A stretch of DNA of 64,000 nt from Paramecium sonneborni (Eukaryota > Ciliophora > Oligohymenophorea > Peniculida > Parameciidae): NCBI GenBank assembly GCA_905182985.1, contig CAJJDN010000015.1, positions 258,798 through 322,797 of the forward strand, in the 5' to 3' direction. Each line of letters begins with the position of its first letter. Position 1 is the stretch's first letter. This document shows positions 36,802 through 49,084 of this stretch, in pieces. The notes beneath the pieces are model-generated. The model ran no database searches. It had not been told where the DNA came from and saw nothing but the letters and a program-made list of their open reading frames with translations. Both the position numbers and the translations under genes were made by a program.

Positions 36802-38355
36802 ATGATACTCTTTTTATTTTACTTTTTTATAACTGGATTAGGGATAAAAACAATTAATTTTAATGAGGATTATTTGAATGGAGAAGAATTATTTGAATTA
36901 GAAGATTCTGATTATTTTGTAATTTAAGAGATAGAGAATGGAACTATGTTTTTTTAAGTAACATCAACTGACACTTAGAAATATATATAGATAGAGTAAT
37001 ATTAAATTAGATAAAAGGTTGATATTTTTAGCTCCAGGGGATGGGAAAGTTAATTTGTCTTTTACCATAAGTAAAAACAGTCTTCCTTCATTGAAAGACA
37101 ATAAAACAATCTCATCAACATATGCTGATGTAAATGGTTATTATCTTCGGAAGAGTTATCAAAACATTGTGATACCAGCAAATTCATTTAGATCAGGTGA
37201 TTAATTTTATATAACTAATTTAAAAAGGGAAAAAGATTAAACATATTAATATAATATTAGAATAAAGAAGAGTGATAGTACTCCATGTCCTAATGATTGT
37301 ACTTCAGCTTCTTACGGATTTTGTAATTTAGGTACATGTGCGTGTGAACCAAATAGAGTTGATATGGATTGTTCTAAGAAAGCAACACCATTAATGATAG
37401 ATAAAAGAATGGATAATATTACAGTTAGTGGAATAGAGTATTTTTATTTTGAATAGATAACATAATTAGAAACAATTTTATTAGATGTTGGAATTTCTAA
37501 TATCTTAATTGCAGAATATTCTTCAATCTTTGTTTATTTTATGTTTGAAAACTTTAAATATGGGGTACCAACTCCATATTATAATAATTATTCTTTTACT
37601 TTTAGTCCAGACTCAAAAACTAAATCATTAATTATAGATGTTTCAGGTTTAAATAGTAATCCAGATTTAAATAGGTAATTAAATGTAATTATATTAGATT
37701 TAATCGTCTTATATTATCTATTGTCGTACCTGATACATGTTAATTTTATTTTAATATAAGTATTCCTTCAGAAGATTCAGAAGTTAATACAAATTTGATG
37801 CTTATTTATTTTTTGGTTTCTCTAGCTGTTGTTTTAGTGTTAACATGGATTATCGTAACATTAATTAGATATAGATAAAGAAATAGAGTTTAAAATGAAA
37901 TTCAATTCAATTAATAATAATCAAATTAATAATAAAGAAGAGGTTAAAAAAGTGGTATCAGTGTATAATAATTGGATCATTTTATGCAAAAGACTTTATG
38001 GAAAAATTTAGATTAAAATCAAAGAATTAAAGAAAGGAAAATGGATCATCGATAATTCGAAGCTTGTACTGTTTGCTTAATCGAATATGATAAAGATTCA
38101 ATATGTAGAGTAACTCCATGTGTTCATGTATTTCATTCAGATTGCTTATAATAATGGATGGTAGAAAAAAAACATGAAACATGTCCTATGTGTAGAGAAG
38201 AATTGAATGAACAAGCATTAGAGAAATTTGCAGAATAAGAGAAAAATAATCATCGAAAAGAAAACTCAGCATTAAAAAAAATTGAAATTAAAAATAGACC
38301 TGAAAATACCTTAATGGTTATCTAATAATAAAGATCTAGTCAGCAATTTTCTTGA
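36802..38355 (+). CDS. receptor-like RING-H2 protein with EGF-like ectodomain
   Basis: Two introns (22 and 23 nt) leave 502 residues. Residues 1-15 form a signal peptide (MILFLFYFFITGLGI). The ectodomain contains a cysteine-rich EGF-like unit (CPNDCTSASYGFCNLGTCAC) between beta-rich segments. A transmembrane helix (LMLIYFLVSLAVVLVLTWII) lies near residue 340. The cytoplasmic side has a Gln/Asn-rich linker and a RING-H2 finger: CTVCLIEYDKDSICRV, TPCVHVFHSDCLQQW and CPMCREEL. The layout resembles PA-TM-RING or RNF13-like ligases, with an EGF-like instead of a PA domain. It probably ubiquitinates membrane cargo. Confidence 0.88.
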
Positions 38356-38431
38356 ATATTAAATATAATTTTGTATTTTATAAGGATCATTCAATTATTT
38401 ATTTATGTTTACTTATTAATTTGATTCACAT

Positions 38432-39147
38432 TCAATTTTTCGCTTTTGGTACAAAAATCTATAATTTATAATTTATTTTAATTACAAAAGTTCTTTCAAT
38501 TATTCTACCCTCCTCCTCACAATTTAATTTGATAATATTTTTTGTATTTGTCAAGTTATCTATTTAAGTTTTCAATTCCTTCTTTTTCAAGTATTCTTTT
38601 TCTAATTCCATAATTATATGAGTTTTGACCTTCTCAAATTTCTTTGGCTTTTCTTCTAAACTTTTTTACTCATCCTTCAATTATTATAGCTAAGAATTTT
38701 CTTTTTCTAATTATTATTATTTTTATTCCTCTTCTTATTATTGTATAAATTTCTTATATATTTCTGTTTTTTTAAATTCGCCTTCTAAAGGATTAGGTTT
38801 ATTTCTCATTAAATCTTACTAATTTTGAAGTAAAGATTTACCTATATCTGGTAAATAATACAAACCTTTTTCATCACAAAATACTTTTTTATAACCTTAA
38901 ATAAATTTATTCATTGCTGAATCGCTGTTAAAATATAAATAACATTTGGAATCTATTTTTTCTTACTCTCTTATTATGAATGGTATTATTACTTCAATTT
39001 TCCTTTCGCATAATATTTTACCACAATATCATTCATAAATTCTTAAATTGTTGCATAGAATTCTTCTTCTCTCAAAAGAGGAGGCAATTTTCTTATATGT
39101 ACTTTAAAACTTTAAGGACTTTTTAATAAAGTTTTCCTTGGAATCAT
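38432..39147 (-). CDS. UPF3-like (SMG4/UPF3 domain) protein
   Basis: One 23-nt intron leaves 230 residues. The N-terminus has SFKVHIRKLPPLLREEEFYA, the beta1-alpha1 of the SMG4/UPF3 RNP-type domain (KVVIRRLPPxLTKEQ in animals). After the intron come CYLYFNSDSAMNKFIQGYKK, VFCDEKGLYY, and then PLEGEFKKTEIYKKFIQQQ, which matches the conserved EYRKFLE region that ends the domain. A Gln/Glu/Lys-rich coiled tail follows. UPF3 links exon junctions and UPF2 in nonsense-mediated decay. The tail has no obvious exon-junction binding motif. Confidence 0.75.
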
Positions 39148-39198
39148 ATATTTAGTTTTAATAAAGAATTGATTTAATTATATAAAATAATAAAAGAG

Positions 39199-41150
39199 AT
39201 GAGACCAATTTCATCTGCTCTAAAATTAAAAACTAATGATAGTTAAGAAAAACGATTAAGAAGTGCAGTATAATTTAAATTATTAGATTCCTAAAAGTAT
39301 TTCTGAATGTATATTCTTTAATAGATTAAAGAATGTACTCATAAAATAATCACAAACATCACAATAGTCTTTATCTCAATAATCAAGATTATAAAGCGGA
39401 ACAACTTATAATACAACTCAACGTACAGGTAATTCTACACATAGAATGAATGAAACAGAATATGATTCAGGTTCCAACTCAGCATTTAGAGGTTAAATTA
39501 AGATGAGATCAACTTTTCATTCAAGCAGAAATAATCTTATTAGAAGAGTCGATTCATAATTCAGTCTAGATAACAAATAAGATTCATCCCCTTAAGAAAC
39601 TAATAGAACTCGTATTCCAGTCCCAAAAAATAGGCTCTTTCAATAAACCAATAAATCTTAATAAAAATAATTAGTTGTAACTTAAGATAATATTGATTCT
39701 AATGAAGTGAAAAAAAGAATGAAATTTGATCCTTAAGTTAAATAACAAGTCATCTATTTTAAAATATTGAATATATCTAATATCGGATTAAAAAATTACT
39801 TACTTTATCTTTATAAACAATAAAAGCATTTGATTGAGTTAGTCAAATCTAAAGCTGAAAGTTAGGTAATAAAATAGCATTTAAATTAGCTTATTGATTT
39901 TTCATAATAAATTTTAACATTCTCTATAGGAACCTTATCTTCAATTGCATTAATTGAAACACTTAGTTTTGCTGCTTCTATGTTAGAATTAACATCTTAA
40001 TTAGACTGGGCAATATTTTATCATAATTAAACTCGAATTATGGCAAATCATGCTAAATAAACTATGGACAAATATAAAATGAAATCTTTAATTGGACTTG
40101 GAAATTGTTCAATAAAAATGCAACAATATGAGATTGGTATTAAATTCTTTAAGAAATGCCTATAATATTCATGGTTAAATAATGATTTAGAGTATGAAAA
40201 TGAGGTCTATTCAAAACTTGGTGTTTGCTATTATTATTTAGGAAATATTGACAAAGTATAACTTTAATATAGTTATTATCAAGTCTAAATTTTATCATGA
40301 AAGGGCTATTACATATGATTATGAATTAGAAACCTCTCCCTTGCGTTAGATGAGTTCAGATACACTTAAAGCATTTTTAAGTAAAAATTTCAATAGAAAT
40401 TATGCTGAAACTATAAATACTCCTCTCTTAAATCGATTAAATCTTCCTCTACCTCAAGATATATTAAATATCTCTTAATAGGAAATTCAAAATGAATCTC
40501 TTATAATAATCAATCCTCGCATTTTCAATGAATCTAAAGCCTCTTCTACTAGGAGAAGTTCAATTTTTGAAACTAATCCTCATATCAAATTATTTTCGAC
40601 CATCTAAATAGATGGATTAAGAATTTAATAAGAAATTTTATCAACTTAAGAATTTGAAGTTGAAGTTTATACTCCAAAACATTCATGTAAAAATTTATCA
40701 TAAATAATTTAAAAGTTAAATCAGAAAGCAAATGCTTTGATTTTATTAGAAATAAAAAAATACACCCTTAAGATATTTTTCATGATATTAAATATAAAAC
40801 TAATCCATTTATTTTAACAGATCTTGGTGTGATTAAAAGTTAAAATGATGAAAATCCTATTGAGAATCCACAAATATATAAATTGCCTTTAGACTAATAA
40901 ATAGATATTAGATTAAAAAAGAAGATATATGTGGATATTTAAACAAAATTGAAAAAATTGATGGATTACAAATATCATACAAAAACTCAAATGAAGAACA
41001 AAATTTTGGTAGTCATTTAATTTAATGAAGGTTACACATAAAAATGTAGAAAATGAAAAAAGACATTATGCTGCAGATTAAATGAAAGTTCTAGAGAATG
41101 TTTAAAAAAACTTTGAAAATTTAATTGAAAATTTGATAATTTTGTAATGA
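39199..41150 (+). CDS. TPR-repeat protein, function unknown
   Basis: Four introns (19, 28, 35 and 19 nt, the first and last among the shortest seen here) leave 616 residues. The N-terminal 200 residues are Ser/Thr/Gln/Asn-rich and probably disordered. The middle has helical repeats with TPR spacing, for example SLIGLGNCSIKMQQYEIGIK and VYSKLGVCYYYLGNIDK. The C-terminus is charged, ending in a helix with DQMKVLENVQKNFENLIENL. TPRs bind other proteins. A ciliary role, as in TTC25/ODAD4, is possible but not shown. The 35-nt intron is longer than most, so that junction is less certain. Confidence 0.65.
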
Positions 41151-41219
41151 GTTTTATGTGCTTGTGATTTTCATACTTTTTATATAGCATTATTATAATA
41201 AATTACATTATTATAAAAC

Positions 41220-42854
41220 ATGTATCCAAGATAATCAAAAAAATAAGACAAACTAAAATAATCTCATAATATTTCAGATTTTATTTTGAATAAACTAATA
41301 TAAGAATTCGGTTAAAAGCCAATAGATAAAGAAGTATATAATAAAATTTTAATTAGTTAATTACATGTTATGTAAATGATTATAGTTCCAAATATTCATC
41401 ATTTAATGAGAGTGGTGTTAGAGCTTTAAAAGTAGAGATATAAGAAGCACTCAAAAAATCATAAATAGAAAAAGAAGCAATTATAAAAACTTTAAGAGGG
41501 TAGTCTAATACTCTATAGTTACAAAATAAAGAAGATAACTAAAAAAGTGAAAATAACTCAAAATAAAATACAAAAGCTATAACATCAGGTTAAGAGTAAT
41601 TAAATTCTAAAACAAAGCATAATCATCCAGAAATTCCAAGATTAGACTCATTAACTTCTGATAATAAATAAAAATCTGTATATTAATTAGATGATGATGA
41701 ATAAGATGAATGGGCAGCTATTATTAAATACGATACTGTTTTGTATTAGAAAGAACAAGAAGATAAAAAAAAAAGAGAACAGTAATTGAGATAAAAATTA
41801 AAAGATGATTTAGATAAATAATTAAAAGAAAAAGAGTAAATAAAAAAATAAGAAGCCTTGAAAGAAGCCTAATTTCTTTAATAAAATGAATAAAGAAAAT
41901 AAGAATTTGAATAATTTGAAAAATAAAAAAAAGAATAGATTAAACTTAAATAATTAGAGGAAAAGAAACTAAGAGATGAATAAGTTTAATAAGAAAAAAA
42001 TAAAAGGTAATTCTTATATACTATTAAATTAGAAGAGAAAGTTTAAAATAATCTAAATTGTAGGATAATGAAATGCTTTAATAATTGAAAAATGAAATAA
42101 GTAGAGAATCTTAAGAACTAAATAAAAAAAGATAGCAATAAAAAGATAAGTTTTTGTAAATTTTAAAAGAAAATGAATAATTAAGATCTAAAGTAAAATG
42201 AATTCTAATTTTAGGCATAAGAGGAGATTAAACTTTAAAAAGAATTTGATTCTAAATTGCAATAATAATAATTATAGAAATTGATAGAAGACGATGAAAG
42301 AAGAGAATAATAGAAAAAAGAAAGGGATAATAAAATTAAATAGTTTATGAGTAATTATAGTCATTAAGTGTTAACAAAGTAAAAAGAAAATGAACAAAAT
42401 GAAGGAAAATATATGTTAGAATAATTAAAAAAGCAAGAAGAATATGATAAATAATAATAATAGTATAAGAAATTAAAAGAAAAAGAGAAAATGGAATTAG
42501 TAAAACAACAATTATAGTTGTAAATTTAATAAAAATAACAAAAAAGATTATCAGAAGAAGAGGAATAAAAATTACTATTACTCTAACAATAATTAGAGCT
42601 TATGAATTATTCTTAAAAAGAAAAGGAAAAATAACTTGTAAGTGTTTTTTTTTAGTATATTTTAGTATATCAAAAATAATTATAAGTAAAATCAAGAAGA
42701 TATAAAGAAATAAATAGAAGAGAGTAGAAATAAAAGTGCTCATGAGAAAATGTCTAAGATGGAATTATTGCAAAATAAATCTTTATTAAAAAATATTGCT
42801 TAGGAATAAGTTGTTAAAACAAAATTTAGAAAAGTTAATGTATCAATGAAATGA
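41220..42854 (+). CDS. long coiled-coil protein, function unknown
   Basis: This gene encodes about 510 residues with several introns, including 23 nt near 41,330 and 26 nt near 42,008. The N-terminus reads DFILNKLIQEFGQKPIDKE and after the intron YVNDYSSKYSSFNESGVRAL. A Ser/Asn/Lys linker leads to DEWAAIIKYDTVLYQKEQED, which opens a long Lys/Gln/Glu coiled coil of more than 200 residues. The end is KVNVSMK at TGA 42852. Such trichohyalin-like helices are typical of cytoskeletal and basal-body proteins. The exact intron set in the 42.0-42.75 kb part was not resolved. Confidence 0.55.
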
Positions 42855-42944
42855 TAATATTAGAATTTGATTAATAAATATGGTTTTTGTTTAGTTTAAT
42901 AAAAATATAATATAATAAGAAATAAATAAAATATTATTCAAACA

Positions 42945-43541
42945 ATGAATTAGAAAAGTAATAAGGTTTCTCCAAATTAGAAAACTATAGGTTTTAGATT
43001 TAATTGTGCTATTAATTTAGAACTGCTTAAAAAATCAACTAGAATGGCTTTATTAAAAATGAAATATTAATTGCCTGAAGAATCAGATCGAATTAGAATG
43101 AGAAAACGAAGTTTAATCTTTGCAAAAAATTAATTAGATTCAGAAAAGAAGCAATCAACGAAAAGCAAATTTTTAGAAACTATAAAAACAAGATGTAGTT
43201 CAATAGCTGATGACAATAACCAAATGCCAACAAAATTGGTATTCTAAAAATACTCAAAACAATTAGATAATATTAATTATGGCAACCCTAAAATATTTCA
43301 GTAGATCACTTCTTAAAATCAAAAAGATTCTTGTGAAAACTTAATATTTCCTTTTTAAAGATCAATATATCCTTAAAGGAAGTTGGTAAGAAAAAATAGA
43401 GCTGAAACTCAATATACAATAAATAGTTCAATTAATTAACCTAGCCCAAATAATGCAAAAAATAATATCAAGTCCCTAATTGCTATTCAAGAGAGATTTG
43501 GAGCAGCTGGATGGGAAGTTGAACCATCAGATGATCTTTGA
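42945..43541 (+). CDS. hypothetical basic protein, 198 aa
   Basis: A single exon of 198 codons. It is basic and rich in Lys, Arg, Ser, Asn and Gln, with no membrane segment. The N-terminal third has KKSTRMALLKMKYQLPEESD and RIRMRKRSLIF, suggesting helices. The conserved-looking tail is IKSLIAIQERFGAAGWEVEP. That tail, with its Trp and Gly, is the least random part. Genes on both sides run the same way with about 90-340 bases between. The function is unknown. Confidence 0.6.
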
Positions 43542-43883
43542 ATATTACTATTAAATCACTTTGAAAACTTAGAAAATTACCATATTATTGTAATTTAAAT
43601 TATATAAATTAATGAAATTTTATAAATAATAATATTGATACTCATGACATTCATAATTATTATTTATTAAATAGATTGTTGCTTGAACATTTTTCAAATA
43701 TCTTTTATTTAAGAAAACATCATATTTATATAAAGTAACATATTGAAATTTAATAATATTTTTCCAAAGGTCAAATTTGTATTTCAATCAATAAGCTTAA
43801 AATTATGAAATAATATTGTGTAAGATTTAAATGATATTAATAAATATATAAAAATTCATTCATCATTCAGAGTTTTACTTTTT
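43542..43883. other. intergenic, nothing recognised
   Basis: About 340 bases of AT-rich DNA with no coding signal between two same-strand hypothetical genes. Confidence 0.5.
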
Positions 43884-44576
43884 ATGAATATAACTTAATA
43901 TTTGCGATGTGAAACAACAATTAATTCAGAAGATAGCACAATTAAAACAGATAAAAATGATGATTAGTTTAATTCCAATTTTAAAGATGGATAAAATCTA
44001 TATAATTCTGATCAACCAACTGATGATTCTTTTGAAATGATAATATTAAGTAATTAGCACCCTGAAAATGAATGGATTAAAAAAGAGCAAATTATTGTCT
44101 CATATCTCAAATAATTAGGCTTAAAGATGAAAACTGATCCTTTTGAAAAATAAGAGCTTTTCTATAAAAAGTTAAAAAGACGACCAAATAAATATAACAC
44201 AATGTCTTTCGATACTATACAAAATGTTAATCAATCTAATTTGGAAAATGATAAAGCTATGGTCTTATTGTAAAAAATCAGTATAGAAATGAATTCAATA
44301 AAATAAAGACGTACTCCTAATACAACTCCTTAAAGTTCTCCCTTAATTACATAAAATTTAGAACAATAAGAACCAATAAAAAAATAAAGAAAGTCAATTT
44401 TTTAGAAAATGTAAAATCAACCATAAGATCTATCTTCTGATAATGAAGAAATATAAAAGAATATAATAAAAAATTAGTTTTAGATAAATGATTAAAATAA
44501 TGGTTTTGATAAAAGTGAAACAAATAGTAGTAAGAGTGAAACTGATGAAAATTATTTCTAAAATTTATGTGAATGA
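43884..44576 (+). CDS. hypothetical acidic, low-complexity protein, 230 aa
   Basis: A single exon of 230 codons. It is rich in Asn, Gln, Asp, Ser and Lys. A somewhat structured part lies at about residues 55-100 (HPENEWIKKEQIIVSYLKQL and FYKKLKRRPNKYNT). A Thr/Pro/Ser motif (RRTPNTTPQSSP) looks like a phosphorylation site cluster. The C-terminus is acidic with repeated SKSET/SETN motifs. It is convergent with SPEF1, with the two stops only 16 bases apart. No family is recognised. Confidence 0.6.
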
Positions 44577-44592
44577 TATATGAGTAACTATA

Positions 44593-45230
44593 TCATTTTA
44601 TCCCTGCTTATTAAAGCTTTTAAGTTAACTATTGAATTTTACTGTCTTTTAATTTCACTAATTATTCTAGCTTTTATATTTTAAGTTCAAGTATTTCTAT
44701 CGTTTCTTTTTAGTCCTAAATAACTATGTCTTTATCATTTTATTTATTATTGACTGCTGGCTTTTAATTGTTAACTTAATTTTAATTTTTTTAAATTTCA
44801 ATTGGTTTTTCTTATGTTTACACTTAATTTTATTCTTATTGATCTAAAAACCTATCTAATTTAACTTGTATCACCTTTAAGATTCTTTCTATAGCTTCAG
44901 GGATTACTTATATAACAGCATCAATATCTTTTTAAGTGATTTAGAAACCCATCTTTCTAAAAACCTATTAATAATGATTAATATTACTTTGGTATTTAAA
45001 GTATTCCAATTATATTATTTTTATTAAACAGAATGAGCCATACTATAATTATGTATATCAATTATTGCAGGAACATAGTGTTAAATAATTTCAGCAATTA
45101 AAACTCCATCAGCAAAATCTCTACCTATATGTTTTTTAGGTCTTGAGAATGGGACTGTATCAACCCAATTATAAATTTTATTTAATTCATCCTCACTAAG
45201 TGGAGGAGCATCCATATCTTTACTTTTCAT
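44593..45230 (-). CDS. SPEF1/CLAMP-like calponin-homology protein
   Basis: One 23-nt intron leaves 204 residues. The N-terminal calponin-homology domain follows the SPEF1 pattern: ELNKIYNWVDTVPFSRPKKH, GRDFADGVLIAEIIQHYVP, IDIHNYSMAHSVQQKQYNW and NTLNTKVFRKMGF. Trp, the SRP and the DFxDGVLVAE signature agree with CLAMP. The C-terminal tail ends in a short coiled coil (IEILELKIQKLEQLVKLKDS). SPEF1 binds and bundles microtubules, sits on the central pair in cilia and has a planar-polarity role in animals. Two in-frame ATGs exist; I used the upstream one (MKSKDMDAPP). Confidence 0.92.
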
Positions 45231-45305
45231 AGTTATATATATAAATAATTTAAAATTTATATTATTTAGCTAACTTAAAATAAATAAATAGAGATATAAA
45301 TTTAT

Positions 45306-47245
45306 TCATTTATTAAGAGAATTTTAGGACTTATTTAACTTCTATATATTAGTTTTTAAACATAATCTAATTTATATATAAAATTATACGTATTTACTTC
45401 TTCTAATTTTATTAATTATTTAATTCTCTTTGCAAATCCAACTTCATCTTATTCTCTTAATTTTTTACTTAATTAATTTGATTGATCATAATAAACATCA
45501 AGATTTACTTCATAAATTGATTACAAAGATTAATCATCAGATATTTCTTCTGGTTATTTTTCAGTCTTAAATCTTCTTTATGTTTCTAAAAAACCATGCT
45601 AACGAAATTTTAGTCTTTTTTTTCTTAGTTGATTTAGTTGAGTATCAAGTTATTCATTTAGTTATTATTCTTGTTTACTTTCAATCATTGTATGAAATTT
45701 TTAAGTAATTTCTTAAACTCTATAATCGATAAATTTAATACTGTTTATTTAAAGTGTAAATATTTCTATTATGTATGTAGTCATATAGTTTTACATCAAA
45801 AGTTGTAATTAATCCTTTAGTATTTTTTGAATTTTTATCTCCATCTGCTTATTTAGTAAAAAGATAAAATGGTTTTTTTGTAATTACATATTCTTTTGTT
45901 TTTCTAGGATCTGTAATTGATTTTTTTAATTAAGCATAAGAATTATATTAATTAATTGATTTTTTTGGACTTGCAACAATAACATCTAATGGACAATCAG
46001 CTAAGGAACCTATAAGATTTTAATTTATTGAAGCTTCTTTATTAATAGTCAAAGGAGATTAAGATTTTGAATTTTTATTACTTCTAATTTAAGATTTTCT
46101 TAATTCTGACTAAAACTTAATATTTTATTATTCTAATAGTTTTCTAACTTAATTTAATGCTGTTTTGAATTAAATTTATTTCTATTCTTCTAACTCAACT
46201 AAATAATCTTTAGAATATTAATTCATTTGATTTTTAAGAATACCTAAGGATGGATAATCAAATCTATCAAAATGTTTTTCTTAATGTTTTATAATAGGTT
46301 ATACATTATCATAATTGACTAAAATTTGCTTTAATTTCTTTTAACATGGCACTAGTTTTTTATAATATTAAGCATCATCTTATAATTCTTCTTATTATTC
46401 TAAAATATGTTAATTATAATCATTAGAAATATCAAAAAATGTTTTAATAAAATGAATATTTCTAATTTCCTCTTCTCTTTATTCTTTATTTAATTGTTTT
46501 CTCAAATCAATCTTTATTAAAATATAATTAATACCCTTTGTTAAATGAAATCTTTTAAAACTTATACTTTCCTATTTATTTTTGTCTTAAATAAATCTAA
46601 AATCCTTCCAGCTTCTGTAAATCTCCTCTAATCAACTAATCTTAATTATTAAGCTTTTAATTATCTAGTTGAACTTGCAATGTCTAATAATGGTGTCTTA
46701 TCACCTCCTTATTTAGACATACCACTAACTCTAAATTTCTTAATTTTCTGTACAATGGATAGTTTTCTCTTTTATTTTTTTTAATCCTCAATTTATATCT
46801 AATACTTTAATATTATTACTTACTGCTTCTAAGTGAGGAAAGCTTATTGCCTTTAATAATTCATTAATTGATTATTCTCCCTCTAAATACTTATAGAACT
46901 AGAGCTTGAATTGTTTATTTGAACATGGGAGAAATATTGGAACTTCATTTACCAGTGGATCTTAAAGATGCTAAACTTATTATAAATATTGATTACTTAT
47001 TTAGCTTCTTAAGAGATATGATCCTTCTTTTATTTTAAATTAATATCATGTAGAAAATTGCCAAACATTTATTTCCAAGCGTCTTTCTGATTAGAAACTA
47101 CTATTTTTTTGTTAGAGTATGTTAATTTTTTAGTGTTTAAAAATCTTTAATTAGTTTACATGAAATTATGCTTAAATCTACTTGTAGGAAGATCTTTAAG
47201 AGAATCTGGTTCAGTTTTTAAATAAGTGGATATAGTGTCTTACAT
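45306..47245 (-). CDS. coiled-coil protein, function unknown
   Basis: The gene starts at ATG 47243-47245 (MQDTISTYLKTEPDSLKDLP) and ends in LNKSQNSLNK at TGA 45306, about 600 residues. Introns include 21 nt (GTAATAATATTAAAGTATTAG, about 46,810) and about 20 nt near the end. N-terminal text includes SNQKDAWKQMFGNFLHDINL. The centre has KTPLLDIASSTRQLKAQQLR and FTEAGRILDLFKTKI, followed by a long coiled coil. The start is 26 bases from the start of the cyclic-nucleotide-binding gene on the other strand, so the two must share a tiny promoter. No family is recognised. Confidence 0.6.
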
Positions 47246-47271
47246 ATTAAAATTAAAATAATTTAATCACT

Positions 47272-49021
47272 ATGAATGAGGTATGAATAGTGAAGAATTA
47301 TCTAGAATCTTAACTTTCAAAAACTATTGAATCACAATTTGAACCCTACAATGGACAATCTTTAAGTCATCTATTCCAAGTTACAACAATTATAATATTT
47401 TAATTCCTTCATTGAGAAAAATCTTAAGGGAACTTAAAGAGAGAGTCTTTTATATGTATAATTCTTAGACATCATAGTTATGTGGCAAATTCAAAATAGA
47501 ACACTTTAAAGGAGGTGATATCATCTTTAAAGAAGGAGATAAGTCAAACGATAAATTATATATAATATTTAATGGTAAAGTGGCTTTAATAAAGTAAAGG
47601 ACATAACAACTACAATAATAAAGTCCTGAAAAACATACAGATAATCAAAAATAGTTGTAGTTTTAATAAAACTAATCAAATAAACCTGTAATTTTAAAAG
47701 CAGAGTAATTTATTAGGATTATTAATTTACTTTAGAAAAACATAAAACAAAATTACAACTTTAACATCAGGAACAAACTTTTTTAAATAAATTGCCTTTT
47801 CAAAGAAGTTTGCTGATAAAATGAAGGCTAATATAGTTTAAGGATAAACTAATGAAAAAGTTTAAATTTCACAATAAGAAATTTAAACAATTAGTGATAA
47901 ATTTGGTGAAACTGTCAGAATTTTAAAAAGAGGAGATGGTTTTGGAGATAGAGCCTTGATTGAAAATCTTCCAAGAGCATTAACTGCATGTGCTTATACT
48001 GAAGATTTATTTTTGTTAATTTTAAAAAAAGACGACTTCGATTTAATTAGATAATAATTTATATAATAAATGAAAGAGAAAAAAAGTTTAATTTTTACTA
48101 AATTTCCTGTTTAAGGAGATTATTCATCAAAATAATTAGAATAATTAGCTTATAGTTTTGATGTTGAATAATTTTAAAAAGATTGTGTTTTAACTATAGA
48201 TGGTCATCCTAAAAAATGTTTTTATCTAATTTAATTTGGAGATATTTTACTAGAAAAAGTAATTAATGATTAAATGGTTAAGATATGTATTCTAAGTAAA
48301 ATTATCTATAATTTGAGTAGCTAAGGGTTAATTATTAGGGGAAGAAATAGCTATGAATGAAGATGGTTGTTGTGAATATAATGCTGTTGTTTTATCTAAT
48401 GAGGCTACTTTAATGGTCATTCATAAACATGAATTTTTATAAAAATTCCCTGAAGAATGTAAATTATGGGTAAAAAAAGAATACATGAGAAAGATTAAAT
48501 TTAGAACAATTTTCTAAACATCAAATATGATTAGTGTAAATAAAATAAATTAACCAAAATTCACCCCTGTGAAATAATATATTGAAGTTAAATACAATCC
48601 TAAAAAAATTAGAAGTAAAGAAAGACAAGATTAAATGGAAATAGGTAAAATAGTGGAAGAAAAGAATTTTATTTATTAACTAAAATACCAAAGTGATCCT
48701 GAAAAAGATGCAGGTTCTGCTTTGTTTGGAAATGATCTTTATTAAAGTCCAAAGATAGGATTTACACCAAGTTATTCACATCATAATAATATAGCAGTTA
48801 AATCATTTAAATAATAATATCTTTATAAATTGTTAAAAAAAAAAAGAAAACATTTAATTTTTAGCACTCCTCCTTTAACTGCTAGGACATTGACAAATAA
48901 TTAGACAATATATTCGGATCGTTAAAGTAAACATAAACACACTTTTTCAACAGGTATTAATTCAAATACTCCTTGTATATCACTATCTCCAATTAATATG
49001 AATAGCAGAGAAATTATTTGA
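47272..49021 (+). CDS. cyclic-nucleotide-binding domain protein
   Basis: This gene encodes about 530 residues with several short introns. A 25-nt intron follows MNE, and others lie near 47,700 and 48,305. Two regions resemble cNMP-binding folds. The first is HFKGGDIIFKEGDKSNDKLY with IIFNGKVALI, followed by FGETVRILKRGDGFGDRALI and ENLPRALTACAYTE, the phosphate-binding cassette. The second has QLAYSFDVEQFQKDCVLTID and LLGEEIAMNEDGCCEYNAVV. The PBC reads GDRALxxNLPRALTA, with the Gly and Arg-Ala expected for ligand contact. It is cytosolic with a Ser/Thr-rich basic tail. PKG regulatory-type or CNBD-ciliary roles are possible. The exon junctions at 47.28-47.45 kb are tentative. Confidence 0.75.
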
Positions 49022-49084
49022 GATAAGAATACAGATAATAATTAATATTATAAATCATTTTATTTCATTTTTTAACATTTAATC

